Source: Photobacterium swingsii
Lineage (GTDB): Bacteria; Pseudomonadota; Gammaproteobacteria; Enterobacterales; Vibrionaceae
Reading direction: 5' to 3'
Assembly: GCF_024346715.1 (NCBI RefSeq)
Contig: NZ_AP024852.1
Location: 2,418,001-2,482,000, forward strand
DNA: 64,000 nucleotides
Shown: positions 57,178 through 64,000 of the stretch, one piece after another
How positions within the stretch are numbered: the stretch's first letter is position 1
Layout of the letters: each line of letters opens with the position of its first letter
The notes under the pieces: model-generated
Told to the model about the DNA's origin: nothing
The model's database searches: none
The model's input: the letters and a program-made list of their open reading frames with translations, nothing else
Translations under genes and position numbers: made by a program

Positions 57178-58671
57178 TTATATTGCCAACCTTGTTGAAA
57201 TTACTTTTCGGATCAGGGTAGTACCAGCAACTAACCATACAGCTCCCACGCAGTAACCGACCGATCGAATAGAAAGTACTATCAAACTAACCGTCGATTG
57301 ATATGCCAACCAATGCGTTACCCAAGCAATTAAGCCCCCCACAGATAACAAGCCAACAGCACAAAAAATAATGACTCCGACCTTTTGTCGGCTTGTAACC
57401 TGTTGAAAAGAGAACGGCGCCCAGTTCACGTAATCTAAACTTAAAAATACGCCTAACGAGGCCGCAAACAAATAAACATGTTCTGGTGCGTGGCTAATAC
57501 TTGCTGTGACCCCTATAACCAAGGACATCGATAGCCAGAACCACTTACTGACAATGCAATCATCTAAAGAGTAATTTTCTGCATTCAGCCACGCAATATA
57601 AATCGCTACCATGCCCGTCCCAAGGATCAGACTCGCAATAGTGTCAGTTATAAAGTGAACACCATACCAAACTCGCGCAATGGCTTGCCCAAATGCCAAA
57701 CAATACGCAATCGGCAATAAGAGAAACATCATCTGTAACCCGCGTTGGCGAGAGAAGTAATACCAAGTTAGCCCCCATAAAACCGTTGCCATCAAGGTGT
57801 GTCCACTCGGAAAACCAAAGCCATAGGCATTCGCTTGCTTTAATGCAGGGATAATATAGAAAGGACGTGGCGAACCTATGCCTAATTTCAGCATTGAGGC
57901 AATATAGGTAATACTCAATAGTATAATGGCTAAACGTAGTACACTTTTAGCGCCGAATAAGGTGGCAGTAACAACAAGTAAAACGGTGATAAATGCCACT
58001 TCACCAGGCAAATTTAAGACGGTGATTAACATTTCAAAACGAGATTGCTGCTCTGGAGACCCGCTCTTTACCCATTGTTGGAATTGACCAATCAACTGTA
58101 ATTCATATTGATGCAGTAAATTAACGCGATTGCTTAAATCCGAGTAATAATCAACCTGACTTGCAGGCGTTTTTGCTAACCATTGTGCTAAGAATGGTTT
58201 ATCTTTCGGGAAACGGTAATCGGATGCAGCTATTTCATCAGGGCCAATTAAATAAACACGACGCACTTCTTTACCAAAATGCTCAGCAAACCATGATTCG
58301 ACAACGGGATACCCTAAAGAGTCTGTTGTCGTCGACACTAATATTGGATCTTTTGCGACACAAGCATAAATAACGGCTCGCTCACGTTGTTCTATTAAAT
58401 GCGCGACCTCAACATGAATGCCGGTTTCTTCCAAAGCCTCACGAACAGCACTTTCTTCCGGCGTCGTGTTCGCTTCTATGTAGCCACCAGGCAATGATAT
58501 TTTTTTAGTAATGACTTCTGACAGCATAACTAGTTTATCATCAGCACGGATAACACAAACGGCACCCACTACGCTACGCTCAACTTGATCAGTTTTTACC
58601 GCATTAGCTGGGGTCGCATACAAGGCACTAGCGAAAAGTAATGAAAACAAACTAAGAATGATTTTTGCCAT
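57178..58671 (-). CDS. NUDIX hydrolase - PAP2 phosphatase fusion, exported
   Basis: A 497-residue fusion. A signal-like segment (residues 1-24, ending TPANA) precedes a NUDIX domain at about 30-190, then a membrane PAP2 domain with about eight helices. The NUDIX box is GYIEAN-T69-TPEESAV-REALEETGI (77-85): the metal-binding REALEE core is intact but the Glu of G-x5-E is Thr69. PAP2 motifs are KLGIGSPRP (262-270), PSGH (288-291) and RVWYGVHFITD (333-343), all catalytic residues present. Both active sites should be periplasmic, cutting a diphosphate and then a monophosphate. ATG 58671 is preferred over GTG 58704. Confidence 0.88.
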   Translation of the reverse strand: MAKIILSLFSLLFASALYATPANAVKTDQVERSVVGAVCVIRADDKLVMLSEVITKKISLPGGYIEANTTPEESAVREALEETGIHVEVAHLIEQRERAVIYACVAKDPILVSTTTDSLGYPVVESWFAEHFGKEVRRVYLIGPDEIAASDYRFPKDKPFLAQWLAKTPASQVDYYSDLSNRVNLLHQYELQLIGQFQQWVKSGSPEQQSRFEMLITVLNLPGEVAFITVLLVVTATLFGAKSVLRLAIILLSITYIASMLKLGIGSPRPFYIIPALKQANAYGFGFPSGHTLMATVLWGLTWYYFSRQRGLQMMFLLLPIAYCLAFGQAIARVWYGVHFITDTIASLILGTGMVAIYIAWLNAENYSLDDCIVSKWFWLSMSLVIGVTASISHAPEHVYLFAASLGVFLSLDYVNWAPFSFQQVTSRQKVGVIIFCAVGLLSVGGLIAWVTHWLAYQSTVSLIVLSIRSVGYCVGAVWLVAGTTLIRKVISTRLAI

Positions 58672-58908
58672 GATCTTTTGGATACTACCCACCCGCACAC
58701 TCACTTTAACTTGATATATTTGCCGTTTATTGCCGATTTAACATGCAATTAGAAAACCACTCTAGGTTAAAATAAACCATATAAGGAATAGCAGCCAGTA
58801 AAAAGAATATTATTGCGGTTTACTACCTATTTCTAATATCCATCAATAGCAGCGCATTATTTCTATACACCATTTATCAGCCAAATAGAGAATGCCCTTA
58901 AACAAAAA

Positions 58909-58937
58909 AGCCCTCACAGAGTTAATCTGCGAGAGCT
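58909..58937 (-). terminator. Terminator of the succinate-semialdehyde dehydrogenase gene
   Basis: A 12-bp stem with two positions that pair only as G-U on the minus transcript, a loop of 5, and six A's on the left giving U's. The wobble pattern itself indicates the minus orientation. Confidence 0.7.
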
Positions 58938-58982
58938 CCCTTACCTACACTGAAATAGATTTAAATCGCCATAATTTAATAT

Positions 58983-60449
58983 CTACAAGCCCCCCATCAA
59001 GGTGTACTTGGTTTCTAAATATTCATCAATACCTTGAGCTGCACCTTCACGGCCAAGGCCTGACTCTTTAATACCACCAAACGGAGCGAGTTCAGTTGAA
59101 ATGAGCCCTTCGTTCACGCCGACCATGCCGTATTCCAAGGCTTCGCTCATGCGGAATGCTTTTGATAAGGACTGGGTGTAAATATAAGCGGCCAAGCCTG
59201 AATCAGTGTTGTTTGCACGGGCAATAACATCGTCGTCATCACTAAAGGAAAAAGCGGCGGCTAAAGGGCCGAAAGTTTCTTCCGTTGCCACTAACATCTC
59301 ATCGCTCACATCACGAATAACAGCTGGCTGCACAAAATGTGTCGATGACTTGTCTTCACTGCCATATAACAAGGTTGCTCCTTTGGCTAAAGCGTCATCA
59401 ATATGTGATTCCACTTTTTGCACTGCAGCGTGATTGATCATAGGACCAATCGTCACCCCATCAATAAAGCCATTTCCCATAACAAGCGATGACACTTTGT
59501 CCACCAGCATATTCATGAATTTATCGTAGACCTTTTCATGTACATACAAGCGATTAGCACAAACACAAGTTTGCCCTGCGTTGCGGAATTTAGCCACCAT
59601 ATAGCCCGCTAACGCTTTTTCTAAATCGGCATCTTCAAATACAATAAATGGGGCATTACCACCGAGCTCTAACGACATTTTTTTCACTGTTGCCGCTGAT
59701 TGTGCCATAAGCAACTTGCCTACTGCCGTTGAGCCCGTAAAGGATATTTTGCGTACTTTTTTATTGCTGGTTAACTCACTGCCTATTGCGACAGCATCGC
59801 CAGTTACCACACTAAATAAGCCTTTGGGTAATCCGGCCTGCTCAGCTAACGCAGCCAAGGCTAATGCCGTAAAAGGGGTGTCTGGTGCAGGTTTTAAGAC
59901 CACGCTACAGCCAGCAGCAAAAGCAGGTCCACATTTGCGTGTAATCATCGCCGCTGGGAAATTCCACGGTGTGATCGCCCCAACGACACCTATAGCCTCA
60001 TGACTCACTAAAATCCGCGCATCAGACTTATGGCTGGGGATAATTTCCCCTTGAATTCGCTTAGCTTGTTCGGCATACCACTCAATAAAGCTAGCTGCAT
60101 AGGCTATTTCACCTTTTGCTTCAGCCAGCGGTTTACCTTGCTCTGCAGTTAAAATCTCAGCTAAAGCATCAGTATTCTGTTGGATCAAGTCAAACCAACG
60201 ACGTAGGATTAACGCCTTTTCTTTTGCCGTCGTTTTTCTCCATGACTTAGACGCAATCTCAGCGGCATCAATGGCATGTCGCGTTTCACTTGCGCCACAC
60301 TCAGGCACATAACCAAGTATGCTTTCATCTGCAGGGTTATAAACAGGCGTTTTGGCATGTGAGTCGGCATCACACCATTCACCAGCCACATAAACTTGCT
60401 GTTTAAATATGGCATGCTGTTGTAGATTTACTTGTTTCACCTGCGTCAC
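58983..60449 (-). CDS. NAD(P)-dependent succinate-semialdehyde dehydrogenase (GabD-like)
   Basis: This 488-residue aldehyde dehydrogenase has the cofactor-binding ITPWNFPAAMITRKCGPAFAAG and FTGSTAVGK blocks, the general base in LELGGNAPFIVFEDAD and the catalytic Cys in GQTCVCANR. The pattern IEWYAEQAKRIQGEIIP is that of GabD/SSADH, which makes succinate from succinate semialdehyde in GABA breakdown; glutarate semialdehyde is an alternative substrate. No GABA transaminase or permease gene is adjacent. AGGTGA precedes the start. Length matches E. coli GabD (482). Confidence 0.9.
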   Translation of the reverse strand: MTQVKQVNLQQHAIFKQQVYVAGEWCDADSHAKTPVYNPADESILGYVPECGASETRHAIDAAEIASKSWRKTTAKEKALILRRWFDLIQQNTDALAEILTAEQGKPLAEAKGEIAYAASFIEWYAEQAKRIQGEIIPSHKSDARILVSHEAIGVVGAITPWNFPAAMITRKCGPAFAAGCSVVLKPAPDTPFTALALAALAEQAGLPKGLFSVVTGDAVAIGSELTSNKKVRKISFTGSTAVGKLLMAQSAATVKKMSLELGGNAPFIVFEDADLEKALAGYMVAKFRNAGQTCVCANRLYVHEKVYDKFMNMLVDKVSSLVMGNGFIDGVTIGPMINHAAVQKVESHIDDALAKGATLLYGSEDKSSTHFVQPAVIRDVSDEMLVATEETFGPLAAAFSFSDDDDVIARANNTDSGLAAYIYTQSLSKAFRMSEALEYGMVGVNEGLISTELAPFGGIKESGLGREGAAQGIDEYLETKYTLMGGL

Positions 60450-60748
60450 CCTCTTTATTTGTTATACAAATATATTACTCCATAAACACTATATAGCCAG
60501 TGTAAAAAGGTCCAAAATACTTCTCAGAATACTTTTCAGGCACAAGCTCATCCTATTCAACCCGTCTTATTTTCCCCAAAACGCCCCCTGCCTGTTTTTC
60601 AAACAAATAGAATATTTAAAGCCATCACTCAATTGGGATTCGCGACCATATGATGAACAGTAAACGCTAGTATAAATTCTCAGTTTCGCATGGAGGAAGT
60701 TAAGACCTAGGTCTATTCTGTATAAGTACACCTTCATGGGAAGCAGCC

Positions 60749-61582
60749 ATGGCAGCAAAAACAAGAACAATCAAAAAAATTCGCTACGGTCTGAAATCAG
60801 GATCTATGACAGCCTACATACAAAGTGGCGATATAAAAGAACTCAATCCGTTTGCCTTGTGGGATCATTATCAGGCTAAAAATGTCTGCCAACCCGTTGG
60901 GTTAGATTTTCACGGCCACTCAGGCATCAATACCCTGACCTATCCAATCTGTGGCAACTTACGCCATGTAGACTCTACAGGGAGCCAAACTCTACTTGCG
61001 CCTGGAGATGTTCAAATGATGCTGGCGGGTAATGGCGTCATACACAAAGATACCTTAAAGCCAATAGATGGACTTGTTGAAACCTTTGCTCTGTGGGTTT
61101 TACTCCCTGCAACAAACGGTGAAATGTCTGATGCAACCAGCTTTAAATTCACCGCAAGTGACCTACCGCTTGTCGAAAAAAATGACGTAGTGGCAAAAGT
61201 CCTCATTGGCGAAATTGATAATATAAAAAGCCCAATCACATCACCCTCACCTGTACTAGTGCTCGACATTGCTATCGCTCCTTATAGTCAATGGGAGATG
61301 CTGCCAAATAAAAAACTCAGCTCAGGGTTTGTGTTTGTACATTCAGGAAAGGCTTTTATCAGTAACACTGAAGTAAACAAAAACCAAATGGCAATATTCA
61401 CGCCCTCTGAAGACAAAATTGAAATTAGAACCAGCTATTACGGCTGTCGCCTTTTGCTCGCAATTGGCGAACCTCTTGAACAGCCGATTATTGCAACTTC
61501 CACGTCTGTTCACTCATCCATTACTCACCAGCAACACTCAGCGTTACATATCAAACAATTATTAAAAAAAGTCGAAAGTTAA
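60749..61582 (+). CDS. Pirin-family protein
   Basis: A 277-residue cytoplasmic cupin pair. The N-terminal cupin has His55-Gly-His57 (LDFHGHSGINTLTYPICG), GDVQMMLAGNG and His99 with Asp101, where the fourth metal ligand in other pirins is Glu. The C-terminal cupin (SSGFVFVHSGKAFISN) is also present. Pirins range from quercetinases to transcriptional cofactors and their substrates are hard to predict. The Glu-to-Asp change could shift metal binding or activity. It is monocistronic and divergent from the dehydrogenase gene across about 300 bp with no recognised sites. The ATG lies after GGGAAGC. Confidence 0.88.
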   Translation: MAAKTRTIKKIRYGLKSGSMTAYIQSGDIKELNPFALWDHYQAKNVCQPVGLDFHGHSGINTLTYPICGNLRHVDSTGSQTLLAPGDVQMMLAGNGVIHKDTLKPIDGLVETFALWVLLPATNGEMSDATSFKFTASDLPLVEKNDVVAKVLIGEIDNIKSPITSPSPVLVLDIAIAPYSQWEMLPNKKLSSGFVFVHSGKAFISNTEVNKNQMAIFTPSEDKIEIRTSYYGCRLLLAIGEPLEQPIIATSTSVHSSITHQQHSALHIKQLLKKVES

Positions 61583-61859
61583 CAATCGTAATAACAAGTA
61601 CCCAACAAAACAAATGTGTCATTAAAGACTCAATTTCAACACCTTTATGAATGAAATTTTCCAGCATAATAATTAAAATACACTTTAAATTCCTTTTGAG
61701 TATTTATTTATATTTATATCGCATGTATGCCCTTAATAAAGCGGTGGATTTAAATGGCAAATGAAGAAAGATGAAAATTTCAGTATTGAGCCTTTCTTTT
61801 ATGAAATATATCTATGATAAAATTGCGTCAATCAATAACTTATTTGGCAGTGTTATTCT

Positions 61860-63986
61860 GTGGTTATTACGGCACGTTTATCTTTCCTATTCTCCCTACT
61901 TGTTTTATCTCCAAGCATGGCTTTCGCACATTCGGATAAACAGCCGTCAGATCTCAATACGCTTATATCATTAAGCCTTGATGAATTGCCAAATATCGAA
62001 TCAACCGTCACTTCAGCAGCAAAAAAGAGCCAAAATATTGCTGAAGTACCTGCCGCTATTTATGTCATTTCTAGTGAACAAATTATACGTAGTGGAGCAC
62101 GCTCTGTAGCCGATGCACTTGCGCTTGCCCCCGGCGTGACGGTCAACAAGATCAGTGAGTATAACTGGCAAGTTTCTATACGCGGGCTCAACGAAGTACT
62201 GTTTAACAAAGCGCTTGTTATGGTTGATGGGCGTAGTGTTTTTAGCCCATTAATGTCAGGGACTTTCTGGCATACGGTCGATATGGTGATGTCAGATATA
62301 GACCGAATCGAAATACTGCGTGGTACTGCTGGAACCATGTGGGGCGGTAATGCCGCTAATGGCGTGATCAATATCATCACTAAAAGCAGCAAAGAAACTT
62401 TGGGGCAGCATCTCGAAATAGCCACAGGCGAGCATAGCTATCAAGAAGTCAGCTACCGACATGGCTTTTCAATGAGTGAAAATACCACAGCGCGTATTTT
62501 TGTTAAGGGGGTAAAATCTGACTATTACTATGACAATGATGATCCGTGGCAAACCTACCGTGGTGGCTTTCGTTCTGACTACCAACAAGATAATAACGCC
62601 GTAACAGTCCAATTTGGTGGCTATCATAATGTTTCTGAGCATTACTGGGAAAACTATGACTTGGCATCAATACCACCCAAAGTCACCCCAACTCAGCTAG
62701 CCGATTATTCTCGCGGCGCTTACCTTAGCCTCGATTGGGTACAGAGCAATGATAAGACTGATTATGAACTGCATGCATGGGCTGACAGTAACTCTAAAGT
62801 AGAACCCTCTTCCACAGGCGAGTTCTCAACCGTCAATATTGATGGATTAGTGCGTAAACGTCTAACAACGTCGCATGAATTAACGACAGGAGGCGGCATT
62901 CGTTTTATACACCGCGATGTAGCCCCTTACACTGAAGATTATTACGCAACCTTAGAGCCTATCGGACGATACAGTAACGACCCCGTCAATACTGATGCTA
63001 TTTATAACCTATTTGGTCAACTCGAAAGCCAAATCAGTGATAATGTCACAACAACTTTAGGGGTCAAAGTTGAGCACTTTAGTCTAAATCATTCGACTGA
63101 AATTCAACCTCAAGCTCGGATTATGTACCAGTACTCACCACAGCAGCAATTTTGGGCTGGTATCGGCCGTGCTGTAGTCACCCCAGCCAGCGTTGAATCC
63201 CTCACCGATGGCTATGCCTTAGGTAAAGTGATTGCCCCTGATCATGATAATTCAGGTACTTACCGTTATTACGACGGTATTTTCTTCACCATGGGTAATC
63301 CAAATATGAAGAATGAATCTGTGGTTACCGTCGATGCAGGCCACCGTATTGCATTAACTTCAGAATTAAATATCGACAGCACTGTTTTTTTTAGTAATTA
63401 TCAGCACTTAAGAATGCTAGAAACAGACCAAAACCCTTGGGTTTGTGCGTATGGTAAATGCAATGATGGTACAACAATGCCAAACAACCTTTTCGTTCAC
63501 CAAACAGAGTTCGGTGATCGATTAAATGCAAACAGCTACGGATTTGAAGCTGCCGTTCGCTGGCAGCCTACTGCTAACTACACCTTAAACACCAGCTATA
63601 GTTTTATTAATACCAAGGCTTATTGTAGTGGCAACGAACTATGTAGTGATGAAGCCACCAGTGGTGCAAAAGTAACTTACAATCATCAACCTTCACATTA
63701 TGTTTCGATTCACTCCTTATGGAGTATTAATGCTGGGTGGCAATTCGATGTATGGTTTAAACATAAATCAAGTGTAAATTCCGACATTATATACGGTGAT
63801 GGTTCTAAACCCTTCTCCGCACCCGAGGTGACAACGGTTGATGTTAGATTGGCCTGGCAAGCAAAGCCAACATGGCCGAAAGTTGAATTGATTATTGATG
63901 CCTTAAGTAAAGCCCCCTACTCTGATGCCCCCAACAAAGCTCAGATAGAGGAAACCGCATACTTACGCAGCTCATGGGACTTTTGA
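61860..63986 (+). CDS. TonB-dependent outer-membrane receptor
   Basis: The 708-residue protein has a signal peptide (ending MAFAHS) and a plug domain with EVPAAIYVISSEQIIRSGARSVADAL, VSIRGLNEVLFNKALVMVDGR and VMSDIDRIEILRGTAGTMWGGNAANGVINIITK. A beta-barrel then ends in Trp-Asp-Phe, the terminal aromatic needed for outer-membrane insertion. It resembles the vitamin B12/siderophore receptor group; substrate is unknown. There is no TonB box motif I am sure of before the plug. Start is GTG 61860 with a poor ribosome binding site. ATG codons at 61771 and 61814 are in other frames, so the true N-terminus or a frameshift needs checking. Confidence 0.88.
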   Translation: MVITARLSFLFSLLVLSPSMAFAHSDKQPSDLNTLISLSLDELPNIESTVTSAAKKSQNIAEVPAAIYVISSEQIIRSGARSVADALALAPGVTVNKISEYNWQVSIRGLNEVLFNKALVMVDGRSVFSPLMSGTFWHTVDMVMSDIDRIEILRGTAGTMWGGNAANGVINIITKSSKETLGQHLEIATGEHSYQEVSYRHGFSMSENTTARIFVKGVKSDYYYDNDDPWQTYRGGFRSDYQQDNNAVTVQFGGYHNVSEHYWENYDLASIPPKVTPTQLADYSRGAYLSLDWVQSNDKTDYELHAWADSNSKVEPSSTGEFSTVNIDGLVRKRLTTSHELTTGGGIRFIHRDVAPYTEDYYATLEPIGRYSNDPVNTDAIYNLFGQLESQISDNVTTTLGVKVEHFSLNHSTEIQPQARIMYQYSPQQQFWAGIGRAVVTPASVESLTDGYALGKVIAPDHDNSGTYRYYDGIFFTMGNPNMKNESVVTVDAGHRIALTSELNIDSTVFFSNYQHLRMLETDQNPWVCAYGKCNDGTTMPNNLFVHQTEFGDRLNANSYGFEAAVRWQPTANYTLNTSYSFINTKAYCSGNELCSDEATSGAKVTYNHQPSHYVSIHSLWSINAGWQFDVWFKHKSSVNSDIIYGDGSKPFSAPEVTTVDVRLAWQAKPTWPKVELIIDALSKAPYSDAPNKAQIEETAYLRSSWDF

Positions 63987-64000
63987 TTTGATTATGTGGC

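Noticed and set aside
61771-61974. 67-codon ORF overlapping the TonB receptor start
   Set aside because: It has a reasonable ribosome binding site but its reading frame continues into the receptor signal-peptide region in another frame and looks unlike a protein; kept only as a finding about the start.

Overview
The window looks like chromosomal DNA of a marine gammaproteobacterium of the Vibrionaceae (Vibrio or Photobacterium type). This rests on moderate GC content, a pstSCAB cluster without phoU beside a chemoreceptor, glpABC, metE/metR, a NUDIX-PAP2 fusion and several GGDEF and chemotaxis proteins. I recall the same pst-chemoreceptor arrangement on V. cholerae chromosome 2, so this may be a second chromosome, but that is from memory. 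I see no tRNA, rRNA, IS element, prophage or CRISPR array. The two ends of the window cut through, or just past, a long RTX gene and a TonB receptor gene.

Region 1-10.4 kb is the most unusual part. It holds the C-terminus of an RTX repeat protein, a lipoprotein, and an apparent five-gene minus-strand operon: a YdcF/DUF218-like protein, a type I secretion ABC transporter, its HlyD adaptor, a membrane zinc-ribbon protein and an anchored coiled-coil protein. Divergent from this lie an exported DUF3131 protein and an exported family 16 glycosidase. I read it as a secretion and surface-glycan locus; two or three of its proteins match no family I know.

Region 10.4-19.4 kb carries nucleoside uptake (nupC with CRP-like sites), a LysR regulator, and a chemoreceptor facing a high-affinity phosphate transporter operon (pstSCAB) across a gap with two Pho-box-like sites. 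A VanZ-like protein follows.

Region 19.4-31.6 kb has a Sel1-repeat lipoprotein, an MscS channel, a META-domain lipoprotein, a CHASE-GGDEF cyclase, and the divergent metE/metR pair with recognisable MetR and MetJ sites. A DUF4250 protein, an orphan PEP-CTERM protein and a polytopic membrane protein of unknown function complete it.

Region 31.6-45.5 kb contains a membrane GGDEF cyclase, the anaerobic glycerol-3-phosphate dehydrogenase operon glpABC, an exported agmatine-deiminase-like enzyme and an HBM-domain chemoreceptor. It also has a divergent MFS/LysR pair, a DcuC-family transporter and small hydrophobic proteins of unknown function.

Region 45.5-64 kb contains a spondin-domain lipoprotein, the radical SAM protein YgiQ, a 51-residue membrane protein, a YggN-like protein, a NYN-domain protein and a CDF-like transporter with an altered metal site divergent from a LysR gene. 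It continues with aquaporin Z, a YdiJ-type FAD/Fe-S dehydrogenase, an exported NUDIX-PAP2 fusion, a succinate-semialdehyde dehydrogenase, a pirin and a TonB-dependent receptor.

Start sites were chosen from visible ribosome binding sites and signal peptides. Family calls come from motif recognition only, with no database search.
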